Of a stretch of DNA of 64,000 nt, positions 22,300-33,901 are shown in pieces (position 1 is the first letter of the stretch; every line of letters starts with the position of its first letter). The DNA lies in NCBI GenBank assembly GCA_021292165.1, contig CM037877.1, forward strand, positions 217,351,350 to 217,415,349. Direction: 5' to 3'. The DNA is from Shinisaurus crocodilurus. Taxonomy: Eukaryota > Chordata > Lepidosauria > Squamata > Shinisauridae. A model generated the notes under the pieces. The model did no database searches and was not told the origin of the DNA. It saw nothing but the letters and a program-made list of their open reading frames with translations. The position numbers were made by a program, and so were the translations under genes.

Positions 22300-22441
22300 C
22301 AGCCTTCCTCAACTTGGCGCCCTCCAGACGGCTTGGACTATAACTCCCATCACCCCTGCCATTTGGCCATGCTGACTGTGGCTGATGGGAGTTGTGGTCC
22401 AGACCGCCTGGAGGGTGCGGGTGCCAAGTTGCGGGAGGCTG
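22300..22441. mobile_element. palindromic hAT MITE, 142 bp
   Basis: Ends CAGCCTTCCTCAACTTGGC and GCCAAGTTGCGGGAGGCTG. The arms continue as CTCCAGACGGCTTGGACTA against the complement GTGGTCCAGACCGCCTGGAG. The target duplication CTTTAGAG is exact (22292-22299 and 22442-22449). Confidence 0.92.
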
Positions 22442-22449
22442 CTTTAGAG

Positions 22450-23573
22450 TCACTGTACTTACTTAAAAGGAGAAGCGGAATTAGAAGCGACAGTTTTGGA
22501 ATTCTTTAACAAGGCTGGCTGCTTATTTTGAATAAGCAGCTCTCTCTGGACTCAATATAATGGCTCCTCCCACCTTTGGTTTTGTAATTGTATTCATGTT
22601 TAGTATTCCATTGTTTTGTTTTATTATTAATATTTATGCTCCATCAAATATATTTCGTTTATGTTTAATACTATAGCTATTGGCAGGTTTCTTTACTTTT
22701 TGCATTCTTGTTATCTTCAGTTATTACCTTGTTAACTTGCTTTATCCCTTGTTGTACCTTAAACTCAGCCCAAAGTCCAATTTTCTTCACCCCTTTCACG
22801 CCTCTGATGAAGTAGGTGGTTGCCAGGCTATACAGCCAGCATGCTACAGGCAGAACCACAAGGTCTTCCTTCTTAAGTAGGTCAGAGTCCTGTACTTTAA
22901 AATCAGAATTCATAATCCTGAAAAATGTAGGCCTTGTAGTGACACCTAATCCATTAAAGCAATCTCCTTCCAAAATGCAGATCAACTTCTCCCTGTGGAA
23001 ATTATCACAAGGTATTACCCAACCCCTGTACTTGCAATGTTTAAAACCACCTTTTAAAGCTGCATTATGTTGGCTTCTATTCTGACACGTCAGTATAAAG
23101 GATCTCATAGTTTCCCCCATCTCCCTACTCTCCCTCTCTCTCTTTTGCAGAGGATTCATTGTTAAAGCAGTTGTGAAATATATTTGATGGATGGTAGCAG
23201 GTAGATTTGCCCATTATTCTCTCTAATCTGCTTGATATACAATTTAAGGGAGCTGGGGAAGTGAGGGGAGGGGGGAACCCTGTTAAGAGGCTGTGGAAAT
23301 TCAAATCAAAATTCATTTATGCAGCAATTCCTGCATTCATTTAAAAGAACCCATTAGATATTGTCCTCTGCTAAATTTAGCAAACACTCAGGTGTGCCTG
23401 CCCTGGGAGCTTTTAATCATATTGTATTAGCAAAAAGAGCTAATTAGATAGACAAATTTAGAAGGAGGGTACCGTACTGCAGAAAAAGAAATGGATGATT
23501 AGCTGTTATTCACTGTAAAATGTGCCTCTTCTGGGTGGGGGCATGGGGGGGAGGGATTAGCTTTCACTATGAT
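22450..23573. other. unassigned sequence, possibly conserved non-coding at 23300-23480
   Basis: The 160-codon minus frame at 22677-23159 has no motif I recognise. The stretch around 23330-23470 (AGCTAATTAGATAGAC and similar) is repeat-free and homeodomain-site rich. Confidence 0.3.
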
Positions 23574-23728
23574 GTGGCTCACTCTGGCTCAGCTAGTTTG
23601 AGCGTGGGAAGCTAAGCAGGGTCAGGCCTGGTTATTACTTGGATGGGAGACCCCCTCCTCTAGTTTCCTGCATTGAGCAGGGGGTTGGACTTGATAGCCT
23701 AGGCTCCTTCCAACTCTATGATCTATGT
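23574..23728 (+). mobile_element. 5S-derived SINE, copy 4
   Basis: Full-length copy: GTGGCTCACTCTGGCTCAGC, GCTAAGCAGGGTCAGGCCTG, TTACTTGGATGGGAGACC, and the tail CTCTATGATCTATG. Confidence 0.88.
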
Positions 23729-23736
23729 GTGCTGCT

Positions 23737-23808
23737 ATTACCTTGATTTACAACTCAATCTATGCATGTCTATTCAATTCCTAGGTAATTGTGTATAGGA
23801 TTGCACCC
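23737..23808. repeat. TATAGGATTGCACCC repeat (family Z), diverged
   Basis: Contains TATGCATGTCTATTCAATTC and ends GTGTATAGGATTGCACCC. It resembles the squamate repeat whose core is AAGTAAGTCCCATTGA followed by CCTATGCA-type ends. Confidence 0.45.
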
Positions 23809-23908
23809 TTTAACAATACATAATAAAAAAAGATGTCATGGTTTGTTGAAAAAAACAAACATGTAGAGGTGTTTAAACTAGATTTCCCCTATAAAGGTTT
23901 TAAATTTA

Positions 23909-24194
23909 GGGATGTATGGATTTTGTTAAATCTGTTCCACCTGCGTTTCATGGATTGTCAGGTGTCTTTTGTTCCATCCTCCGTTCATTGACAGAATCAG
24001 ATTCTTTTTGATTGAGAATTTTGTTCATTTGCAAATGCGAACTTGCACAGATCCCCCCCCCCAAAAAAAAGGATGGTCCACAAATCTGTGGAATCTGCAT
24101 GACTCAGAAAAAGCCAGTCCACTGTGGAATCCGCAGGTCAGATTCACAGAAATTGGACCTCATTTCACTCGGTTGTGGATTTCTCCAACATCCC
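23909..24194. mobile_element. TIR element Y, copy 1
   Basis: Starts GGGATGTATGGATTTTG and ends GGATTTCTCCAACATCCC, with TA on both sides. The interior includes CATGGATTGTCAGGTGTC and GTGGAATCCGCAGGTCAGATT, shared with the copy at 55707-56491. Confidence 0.65.
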
Positions 24195-24223
24195 TAATTT
24201 TCTGAGTCCTAATTGCTTGAACC

Positions 24224-24300
24224 TAAGAACTTCCATGTTGGATCAAGCCAAAGACCAACTTCACATCTTACCCAAATGACGTGGTTGCCACTAGAACTGT
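24224..24300. repeat. interspersed repeat fragment
   Basis: CTAAGAACTTCCATGTTGGATCAAGCC followed by AAAGACCAACTT resembles the GCTGGATCAGGCCAAAGG-type reptile repeat. Short and uncertain. Confidence 0.3.
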
Positions 24301-24329
24301 GTAGGAACCAGGTGGTGAGACGTATATTG

Positions 24330-24470
24330 GTTTGGAATGATTTTAATCATGCCTCAAAGCATGATCAAACTGTTGTGATCATTCAGAACTGTTGTGAACT
24401 GCTCAGAGAGCTTTGGCTATTGGGTGGCATAGAAATGTAATAAATAAATACATAAATAATTAAAAAATAA
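24330..24470 (+). mobile_element. L2-type 3' tail
   Basis: GTTGTGAACTGCTCAGAGAG then CTATTGGGTGGCATAGAAAT and AATAAATAAATAC is the complement-equivalent of the tail at 61742-61790. Only the 3' UTR is present. Confidence 0.6.
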
Positions 24471-24614
24471 AGGGCTTAACCAGAACTCTGTGCATGTGGG
24501 CACCACCACTTCAAACAAGTAATTCATTGCACAGAGAAGCTGCCAAGATAGGGCTAAATTTCTACCAGATTCCCTCGGGATATTTACAAATTAATTGTTT
24601 GTTCCTTGTTCCCC

Positions 24615-25425
24615 TCCATCATCAGGCGATCACTCGTGACCGAGTAAGATTGTCTTCCGGGATAAAAGGAGGAAATTCTAAAGAAGATTGTGTAGACTCT
24701 AGCGATGGGTCCGTAAGTGACTGTGGAGGCCAATTTTAGATCCACACAGCTTCCCACAGTGAGGACACAGGTTACCAGATAGAAGATGGTCCTGTAAAGG
24801 ATTCATTTGACGTGCTTTTCGCCTAGCACGTTTCTCCCTTTCACCTTGCACTCGGGCTTCTTCAAAGTCCATGGAACCTTTGTGAAAGGCCAACCTCCAT
24901 TTAGATCGTTCATGGGCCAGAGCTTCCCAGTTTTCGATGTTTATATTGCATTTTTTTAGATTAGCCTTATGAACATCTTTAAACCTCTTATATTGACCAC
25001 CGATATTCCGCTTTCCATCCTTGAGTTGGGAGTAAAGTAACTGCTTTGGGAGACAGGCAGTCAGGCATTCGAACAACATGACCGGTCCACTGAAGTTGGC
25101 GTTGAAGGATCATTTTTTCAATGCTAGTAGTCTTTGCTTCTTCCAGTACACTGACATTTGTTCGCCTATCTTCCCAGGTAATTTGCAGGATTTTCCGGAG
25201 GCAACGTTGATGAAACCTTTCAAGGAGGTGGAAGTGACGTTTATAGATAGTCCATGTTTCGCAGGCATACAATAAAGTTGGTAATACAATGGCTTCATAA
25301 ACCAGTGTTTTGGTCTTCTTACAAATATCCCGATCCTCGAACACTCTATGTTTCATTCGAGAAAATGCGGCACTTGCGGAGCTCAGACGATGCTGGATTT
25401 CACTGTCGATGTTAGCATCTGATAA
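24615..25425 (-). pseudogene. RTE-like LINE ORF2 C-terminus with C2H2 finger
   Basis: Two overlapping minus-strand frames. The first (25425-24988) includes LLYACETWTIYKRHFHLLER and HQRCLRKILQITWEDR, the block downstream of the reverse transcriptase in many RTE-like and related LINEs. A one-step frame change near 25040-25080 leads to QLLYSQLKDGKRNIGGQYKR, FKDVHKANLKKCNIN and a terminal zinc finger CPHCGKLCGSKIGLHSHLRTHR-type pattern (C-x2-C-x12-H-x3-H). The 3' end closes with GATGATGG, a short trinucleotide tail as in RTE elements. It is 5' truncated: endonuclease and RT core are absent. Exact clade unproven. Confidence 0.7.
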
Positions 25426-25474
25426 TTATAGAGTATTCTGCCTGCAACATACCCAGAGGTTCTCTTCTTACCAT

Positions 25475-25755
25475 CATAGATAGTAGCCATTGGTTGATCT
25501 TTCCATTTTAGAAAGCTATCTGCAGTAGTGGCCACCACAACATCCCTCAGCAATACATTCTATAACTTAATTATGAATTGGATTGTGCAAAGAGGCCTTT
25601 TTTTCTTGGCATGAAATTTGTTTTTTCTCAGTTTGGTTCTAGTATTTGATTTTTGTGTTTGTGAAGAAATAATGTGTATTGATTCACTCTCTCTGCACCA
25701 TTTATATTTTTTTTTATAAACTTTTGTCATCCTCTCTGAGTTACCTTTTAAAAAA
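25475..25755 (+). mobile_element. old CR1/L3-type LINE 3'-end fragment
   Basis: Order and wording match a known amniote LINE 3' UTR theme: GATAGTAGCCATTGG, TGGCCACCACAACATCCC, CAATACATTCTATAACTTAA, GTGTGAA/GTTTGTGAAGAAATAATGTG-like, TTTGTCATCCTCTCTGAG. Heavily diverged, with no coding part. Confidence 0.45.
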
Positions 25756-25794
25756 AAAAAAAATTCTAGGCTAAAAAATCCAGTTGTCTTAACT

Positions 25795-25852
25795 CCGCTA
25801 TCCTATGCACTCTTACCAGGGAGTAAGTCCCATTGAACTCTGTAAAATTTTC
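25795..25852. repeat. family Z fragment
   Basis: CTATCCTATGCACTCTTACC then AGGGAGTAAGTCCCATTGAAC, the core of the Z repeat also seen at 28305, 28465, 45191 and 54425. Confidence 0.5.
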
Positions 25853-28304
25853 CTTTAAGGGCCAAACTATATATTACATGTACTGTACTTCTATGATTCT
25901 CTCTCCCTTTTGCAAGGAAAAGCATTTTCAGGAGGCTGCAGTTTTCAGCAGAAGGTAAGTGGTGCATGGTGAGGGGAGAGGATTCACTGCCTGCAGCTTG
26001 TCCACTCAAAATCCTCCCCCTCAAAACAGGCTTGTCCACCTGTGAAATAAAGCTATAGGTCTCATACCTTCCCTTGTCCCTTAGGAGAAAAGCAGTGCGC
26101 GGGGGGGGGGGGGGATTTTGAGCAAATAAATGGCTGGTGGCCATTTATAAAGGGTTAAACAGCCCCTCCCCATGCTGGTCGTCCATTCCATATTTCAGCC
26201 TCCTACAGGTGCTTTTTCTGAAAATAAATTTAAAACAAGGAAATGGAACTACATGTAATGTGATGCTTGGCCCCAAGTAAATGTGCTTAGGATCACGTTG
26301 AAAGTGTCCTTGTTCATCAGGAACAGTTCTCCTTTATTTTAAGCATTGTAAACTCCCACTGCTGAGTATACTTCTTCCTTCCCTTCCCCATCTTGCAGTC
26401 AGCACAACTACACACTCATGAGTAAATTATTTGTAAGTTTCAAATGAGATGGCATTTATTAAAATTCATAAGACAGGTACACCATTCTGCAAGCAAGCTG
26501 GAATTTAGAGGCAGACAAGCAGTCTCCAGTGCACAGTAGCTCTTTGTCAGCTGTGGCCTTAGAAGTTTGGGCATCAGGGCCACCATCCATCGGGGCCATT
26601 AGCTCTTAGATTCACATACAGCTTGACATACTTTTGTGCTGTGAAACCGGAAGGAAGGAGGGTCATCTGTGTAATTTTTGCCAGATACTTCCAGATCCCC
26701 CTTGAAAGCAGGGGGGGGGGGGGAGAGAGACTGGCAGGCTGTGACCATAAATGCATTACGTAAGTGCTTTGGCATGCTATGCGGAAATGTTGCCTTTAAA
26801 GACTGCCCGCCTGGGATTTGCTTTCCTTACTTTATCTTTAAGTAAGAAATGCTCTTCAGAGCTGTCCTAGCCCATAATGGGGACACCTGCTCGGTGCTTT
26901 TTATGGGTCCATTTCCCCTCTTTACTCCTTCCAAAAAAGCCCCCTAAGTGCATCTCTGCCATTCTGGCGTCTGACACAGCCTCTGCTGTGTGACACTGCT
27001 CTTTGTGCATTCTCTGTCTCCTCTAGGGACTGTGCACAAGAGACGCCTTATAAACAGTACCTAATGGAATTCAGCTTGCACACTGTGAAATGCTTAATGC
27101 ACAGCCTAGTGAAAGTAATGGACTGTCTTGCTACCGACTGATGGAAGCTCAGGCTCAACCCAGCTATTCATTCTGGAGAACAATGGGGGTTTTTTTCTTC
27201 TTTCTTTTAAGATGTTAATTGAAAAGGAAAAGACGCTGACAGAAGATTCAAGTTCTAATGGATGAGAATTAAAAAGCCCACTCTGACAAAACGGAAAAAA
27301 ATACTGAATGGGAATGAAGATACTTGGAGTACAAAAAGGAGAAAGAAATACAAAGTGTCACTTGATGGTACAGCAAAACCCAGCTTTACCAGGCAGGTTT
27401 GTAATAAAATTGTTGAGGAGTCTTGATGCATTACCCAAAATCTGCAATATCTTGGCCCAGCTTCTGCGCTACCAGGCCAAAGATCAATCCAAACATGCCA
27501 TGTTCTGAACACCTAGGTGTTTCTTTCTTCGGTCATCACTACTGAAAATTTCATGCACCACCAAAGATTAGATGCAGGCACATAGATTGATCGTACTCCT
27601 AGGTTAGCCTATGATCTAAGACCTATGCACAAAAGCATGATTAAAAGTACAGCCAGCACTACACTTTGATTTTAAGTATTATGAAATGGCCGCAAATGGG
27701 CTCTCATAAATGTGCCTCTGCAATGCAACTGCTATACACTGCTGACCACAGGATTGCCTTCATATAGAAGAGTATGTTAGTATGTTGCAGCCAAACCAGC
27801 CAAGGGGCAATCTACACCTACCAGTTATTCCAGTACTGGATCGCTTCTGTGACTTGCAGGGCACACGACACACTTACTTTTCAGTTCCGGTTGCATTTGT
27901 CTTGCATTCTTGTCCTTCTCTTCTTCTGTAATTTCCTGAACTACCTTTATTACAATTTTTCTGTTACTGCAATTCACTATCGCAGTAGGTGGCTATATGT
28001 GTTCTCACCGGACACTGTCCTTGCCTGTCTCGGTGTGGCTATGAAATTGTCCTAAGTGGTGTTAGCCAATTGTTTTCGAGGGGTGGAGAACATTTGGCTT
28101 TTGTGTCCCAAGGCTGTATGGGGGTGGGGGGGCTTTGGCAAAGCCGAGATTGCCTTCCCGCCTCTCTCCCTCTCCCCCCACGGCTTCTCTCCCTTGCAAA
28201 GCAAATTGCAGAGTAAGTGCTTTTCCCCTCCTCTCACTTTTGAAAAAAATAAAGTTTTGAGTGCCCCTTTCAACCCCCTGTCCCAAAGAACTGTAAATGA
28301 GCCA
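25853..28304. other. unassigned sequence, possibly conserved non-coding at 26750-27120
   Basis: Long repeat-poor stretch. G-runs lie at 26101-26114 and 26710-26722. 26750-27120 looks unique and evenly composed. The minus frame at 27255-27512 and the small frames at 27774-28216 show no domains. Confidence 0.3.
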
Positions 28305-28545
28305 AAATGCATGTCTACTCAGAAGTAAATCACATTATCTTCAATGGCCTTCTTCACAAGTAAACCACAAAGCAAATAGAACCTATCCCTATCGGGGCTT
28401 TGGTGAAACAGCAGGAACTCTTGAGATTGCTTTTCTGCCACCCTCCTTCCACACAGCTTCTCTCTGCATGTCTACTCAGAAGTAAATCACATTATCTCCA
28501 ATGGCCTTACTCAGAAGTAAATAACATTAATTTCAATGGAGCTTA
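28305..28545. repeat. two family Z units in direct orientation
   Basis: CATGTCTACTCAGAAGTAAA then TCACATTATCT(T/C)CAATGGCC occurs at 28309-28350 and again at 28469-28508. A third partial unit, CTCAGAAGTAAATAACATT, follows directly at 28509-28545. The units are nearly identical, so this is a local duplication rather than independent old insertions. Confidence 0.6.
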
Positions 28546-29002
28546 TGCTTGGGAAACTTCGCATGGGAGGAAGACTGCTTTGGGAAACTGGTTTTGGGTG
28601 GAGGGGATGGGCGTGCTGATCCTGCTGGCTTCACCCCATGGGAGGACAGTGGCGGCGGTGGCGGCGGCAGCAGCAGCACAGACTCCCCCTCTCTTCCCTT
28701 CTCCTCCATGATTCTTTGTGAGGGGGCAGGAGGGACTTTTTTTTTTCTTTTTGAAAAAAACAATCTTGCTCCTGTGCTCCTTCGCTTCTGTGCAGAGATG
28801 ATGAACCAAAACAAAAAAACCCCCTTTCTCTTAAAGGGCCGTTTCCCCTGCATGTGCAAGGCAGCACCCAGTATTACCGCTATGGGGTTTAGGTGTGGGG
28901 TGGCAAAACGGAATGACTGTGGTACATTTAACAAAAGTGTGTGCTGTGAGTAGTGACTGCGGAATGTGAATATAGCAGTTCTGTAACACTAACTTGACGA
29001 TA
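28546..29002. other. unassigned G/C-rich and A-rich sequence
   Basis: A (GGC)n stretch at 28650-28676 followed by CAGCAGCAGCAG gives overlapping frames rich in G, S or A on both strands. These are low-complexity artefacts, with no domain. Confidence 0.4.
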
Positions 29003-29004
29003 TA

Positions 29005-29253
29005 CAGTAATACCTTGGATTGCAAGCATAATTCGTTCCGGAACCGTGCTTGTAATCCAAAACATTCTTATATCAAAGCGAGTCTCTGCCGGGCGTGAGT
29101 GGGGCCGATTTCGGCCCGCTCGAGGTGAGCGGTTACATCCCTACGTTGTCTTGCAAGACCTTGCTCGTTTATCAAGTCAAAATTTTTTTAATTTTTTTGT
29201 TTGTCTTGCAAAACGCTCTCAGACCAAGTTACTTGCAATCCAAGGTATTACTG
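29005..29253. mobile_element. Tigger/pogo-like MITE
   Basis: Begins CAGTAATACCTTGGATTGC and ends GCAATCCAAGGTATTACTG, exact inverted termini with TA at both flanks (29003-29004 and 29254-29255). The interior contains further subterminal inversions (AATTCGTTCCGG; CTTGCAAAACGC). The termini and TA target fit the Tigger/pogo branch of Tc1/mariner. No transposase. Confidence 0.85.
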
Positions 29254-29914
29254 TACCATGTAGTGTAGATCTGGCCCAAGAGCCTTATGGCCTCTTAAGG
29301 ATAAACAGAGTTATTACAACATAAGCTTTGGTTAGACTAGATCCCAGTTCATCAGATACAAGACATCTAACCAAGTGGTTCCTAGTCCATGAAAGATTAT
29401 GCCACAATCAACCTGTTAGTTATTACCGGTACCCATGATACTGCTTCAGTGCCAGTAGGAAACCCTGTGCATGCTAGGTGAGGCCTCCTCACTCTTGACT
29501 ATTGAAGGGATGTGTGCTCCATTGCTCAGTTCAGACATAATGGGAATCCATGTTTCCCTGGTACAGGCACAAGCTTTGGCAAGCCTCAGGCCTGCACACA
29601 CCCTCCTCCTTTGCATGCCAGAAAAGGTGCCTGAAAGCTTCGGCTTTCAATTTTAAACTAACTTTGGTTCCCTGTAACATCTGAACTCAGGGAACTGTGG
29701 TTTTGTTTAAAGTCTAATCCAGGGCTCTCCAACCTTGGGTCCCCAGTTCCATACACAACTCTCCTTTATACTACATAATATGTATAAATTCTACCTATGA
29801 GCCACTGCAGCAAACAACTGCCAGAGCTCAAAAGATCAAAAAGAGCACTGACATTGAACCACATACACAAGAGGCTCGTGCATATAACGGGAAAGCATGG
29901 TTTCCTGTTACATC
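29254..29914. other. unassigned sequence with small repeat traces
   Basis: 29724-29748 (CCAGGGCTCTCCAACCTTGGG then TCCCC) is a fragment of the MITE family at 2164 and 45325. GTAACATCTGAACTCAGGGA near 29673 resembles TTACATCTTGAACTAGGCC near 29909, probably a diverged repeat. Confidence 0.4.
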
Positions 29915-30391
29915 TTGAACTAGGCCTATATGAGTTTATGAATCTCTGCCTGCAGTGACAGGCAAAGGTAGCTGGATGAGCAGCACAAAGGGCTCTGCAT
30001 TGGCATCACCATGAAAAAACACTGAAGAAAAATGAGTTAAGAGAAGACTTTTAAGTTTTATGGGGATCTTTAATTAATTTCATATCACATCTCATTCATG
30101 TTTGTGTGTCCACCCAACAAACAAACTAAAAAGCATTTAAGGGTGATTTCCAATAATATATAGTGTAGTCTCCATTTTATTATCCCAGTAAACAGACTAA
30201 AGGAAACATTCACTCTTGAGGGAGGCCTGCCGAATAAAAAAAGAGGAAATTGACATATTCTCATCCTGTCCAGGTATAATTTATCTAGAAAACCAAGAAC
30301 TCTTTTGCCCTCCAAAACCTACATTTACATGGCTCACATAAAAACCCTTTTTAACTGCAACCCAGTTAAAACTCATATAGGCCTAGTTCAA
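29915..30391. repeat. 23-bp inverted repeat with 431-bp spacer
   Basis: TTGAACTAGGCCTATATGAG plus TTT at 29915-29937 is the exact complement of 30369-30391. Outside these arms the similarity fades. It may mark an old palindromic element with an insert. Confidence 0.6.
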
Positions 30392-33300
30392 GGCCTATCT
30401 GTTACCTTTATCAATCAACAGTTGTACTGCTACAGGGAGGCAAAGGAGACATTTGCACTTATCCCTGCTCAGGAGTGTTTTTAAAGGCTTGGTTTACACA
30501 TCTAGAAGCAAATGAAGGGAAACATTAATTCAGAACAGTTAGGCTACAGAGAGGGAACAAACCTTAAGCACACACAGCTTCGGCTTATCCAACAGCACAA
30601 GCTATTCAGAACATCTGTGCACTAAAGGATACAATGGGAAAATACATTGCAGCCAAAGCCACCAAGCAACAGAGCAATAAAGAAGTGAAATGCATAGGCC
30701 TTGATTTGATGTGCATGATTTGAACTGGGTACATTAGGATCTAGCATATTTTTGCAACAGTAGCAATGGCTGAAAATAGGGATGCCCTAGATATTTCCAT
30801 AGAAGCACACCTACAGTAGAAGTTGGCTTTCCAGTAGATTAGACTATTACTCTGAGCCTGCAGGACCAAAATATAAGAAATCGTTCAACATTGCTAGATG
30901 CTCCAGAGGAACTAGACCGCAGTGGACTGATGAGGTCATTGGCTCACCCCAGTTTCTAGAGGCTTCCATGCAGGGCTGGGGAATGGAAGTAGAGATACTA
31001 GAGAACAGCCCTGCTCTGATGGTTTATCCAACTTCACTGGCTGCTTTACCTATTCTGAAGCTGAACATGTCACAGGCTGCTCTGGATGGGGCCCCCTGAA
31101 TGCTCTGACACATACATGTGTCACAGTGCATCTTGGAGAAGGCACCTTAGCTCAGTGCACACAAAAGATTCCAATTCAGATCTCTAGCATCTCCAATTAA
31201 AGAGTTCATGTAGCAGGTGATGGGGAGGAGTCTCTGCTGGTCATAGTAGGTAATACTGGGATGGATAGCGAAATAGTCTGACTTTAAATAAGGCATGAAC
31301 TCACCCAGTGGTGCTGTATATATGCAGCTTGATTTGGATCAGGAGCCAGCAATCCTACAGTGGAGGCTGGTGGCGCCAGTGCCAGTGGGGTGGTGTATCC
31401 AGTCTGGGTCTTAGTCTGAACTTTAAAGGAGCTATCTGTAGTGCCAAGCCCTATTCCCAAAGTAGGTTCAGCACCATGGATAACTCCTTAAAAGTTTAGG
31501 CTACAACCTGGAGTGGATACACTGCCCCGCTGACATTGGAGCCATCAGCCTTTGCTGCCTAAATGCATTCATAACAAATTATGGGCTTTTACAAACAGTA
31601 CATTTTCCCCCCTTGCATTTAACCCCATGGTAAATTAGCTCAATCCACAGTTATTTGGTATGCACCCCCACATTATCCGTATGACAAATTGCATTTACTC
31701 CTGGTTGATGCCAGTGTGTGTGTGTGTGTGTGTGTGTGTGGTAAATAACCTCTATCTATGGCTTTAAAAAAGACTTGCTAGTTTGTAGGTGAATTCATTC
31801 ACTATAGTAAAGAAGGAATCAAAGGCCATTTTTGAATAAGCTGTTTGAACATGGTACCCCAAAGTATCAAGGCTGTGCCCTGTACCTGAACCTAGAACTT
31901 GAGGGTGTGTTCACCAGTGTCCCAGAAGCCTTTTGGTGTTTTGAGATACCTGGTCTGGAAAGTCGATTGCAGTAGGCAGAAAATACTGCTCTGTGCTTTC
32001 CAGTTCTAGTTTGGTGTTCTTGGTTCAAGCCCCAAAGTCAAAGGGGTTGAATGTGGTAGTAGCAAGTACTGAAGCTGGAACTCCACCACACACATTCACC
32101 AGACTGGGAACAAAGGGCTGGTTCACATGGATAAGTATATCTATTTGATCCAACCTAAGTATCCCTTAGCACATTAAGTTCATTGCATGAAGAGGTGCTC
32201 CTCCAATGCACACTTCTGCTACATGACAGAAATCACAGTGGCAGTGTATTTGTGGAGTGTGCATGCCTTTATCGCACTTCCATGGGATTCCTGTACCTGG
32301 AGACTCTTGTGAGGGGTCACGTAGAATGCTTGTCTGTGTGAAACAGCCTTTAATATCTATTGACTGTTCATCTGTGTAGTTTTTTTTCAGGGCAAAAGGG
32401 AGCTTCCAGGGGACAAATATTCCCTGACAACCCCTTGCTTACTTTGTTTGCTGTCCGTTTGCCAATTGCCACCCAATCTCCTGCACATTTCCCCAGTTGG
32501 TTGATGATTCTGTGCCATACATTTGTCTTCTTCCTGGGAAAATGATCCCAGTAATTTGGGAATGACAAAGTGACTGCGATGGCATCACAGTCCTATGTAG
32601 CAAATCAGATTTGGCAATGTGACAATGTCACAAAGCCTACTGAGAGAGCAGTGATTTCATGGACCAGCATTGCCATCACTCTGAATGGATAAACATTTTG
32701 CCCCATTTCACAGTGTTCCCCATTCACTAAAAGCAGGGGGTTGTGCTGCCAAAAGTGCTTGTCCTTTAGCCTCAGCCCTACATAATATTGCCCTGCTCTT
32801 TCCAAGGGAGGTGGCTTCATTGTTTCTATTTCTTTATATTGCTGAATATCAAAATGCTTTTAAGAACTGCCATGATATAGGGAGGTTTGTCCCTCCAAGG
32901 GCAGCCACTGACATAATATGCCACTGGTAAACTCAGCAAATAAAAAGTTATTCAATTTAGCTCTTTTGTACCTGCTCTTTCACATTACAAAGGGCAACAC
33001 AACTGGGTTTTTACAGAAAGTATGCTCAGTCTCCAGTTATCCAATAAAGTGAAAAGGTTAGTAAGAGCGGGTTAGAAATACCATTGCTAAGTCGAGAAAC
33101 CAATAATAATAAGAGAACCATCTGCAAGCATCAAATTACATTAGTGACTTCACTGTCAGAGTCGCCCAGCCCGATATTATATCAAACACAGCTATGCAGG
33201 CCTGGGCTCGCTGGATGTTTTGCTCCATATATATATTAACTAATATCAGAAGAATAAATCAAGAGCTTGTTTTACACCAAAGCACACATTAGTTTTCTCT

Positions 33301-33770
33301 CCTTTAAAGCAAATTTCTGTTCCATCCTTCTGAAGGGGTTCATCTAATAGCATGTGAAATGAAATGTCAACATGAATTAGAACGAATGGCATCGTATTAC
33401 CCATCAGACAACAGGCGCCTTTTGGGAAATGCACTCTGCAAGTCCGCTGGTCAAGAGATGTGAAGAATATTACTGGTTGTTTGCTCTCCAGGCTGTGTTA
33501 TTTTCCTAGGTTGGAATCTGGTCCACAGTTATGCATGCTCAGGTTCCATTTGTTTTGGTGGGCTGGTTCTCAAGAGACCATAACAATGGTTAATAATATT
33601 GCAGCCATAGGCACTTCACATTAGCCATCGGAGAGTTAGCGTTCTCATTCGTAGTTATGAGGGAGAAAGGTCTTCATGAATGCGGAGAACTTTCATTTTT
33701 GATACGTGAAAGTGAGCCAGTCTAGATTAGTATGCACTCTTGTGCCTCACTAGAGGATGGCTCTTTTAGG
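30392..33770. other. unassigned sequence, possibly conserved non-coding at 32930-33480
   Basis: Repeat-poor apart from (GT)14 at 31713-31740. 32930-33480 is AT-rich and unique-looking with several ATTA/TAAT motifs. I see no exon. Confidence 0.3.
31713..31740. repeat. (GT)n microsatellite
   Basis: Fourteen GT units. Confidence 0.95.
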
Positions 33771-33901
33771 ATAGGATATCATAGGATCATAGAGTTGGAA
33801 GGTGCCAACAAAGCCATCGAGTCCAACGACCCCCTGCTCAATGCAGGAAACTAGAGAAGGGGTCTCCCATCCAAGTAATAACCAGGCCTGACCCTGCTTA
33901 C
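33771..33901 (-). mobile_element. 5S-derived SINE, copy 5, head truncated
   Basis: CR1-like tail and 5S box C/intermediate element are present on the minus strand. The copy stops inside box A (CCTGACCCTGCTTA on plus, then unrelated sequence), so about 40 bp of head are missing. Confidence 0.85.

Noticed and set aside
22677..23159. 160-codon minus frame as a possible exon
   Set aside because: No domain, no convincing splice or start context, and overlapping frames on the other strand of similar quality.
27255..27512. 85-codon minus frame
   Set aside because: Hydrophobic but without motif. Ends in a phenylalanine-rich stretch from an A-rich plus strand.
28305..28545. CRISPR-like array
   Set aside because: Only two to three unevenly spaced units of a dispersed repeat in a vertebrate genome.
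28549..28953. 134-codon frame with a glycine/serine run
   Set aside because: Driven by a (GGC)n tract with equally long frames on the opposite strand.
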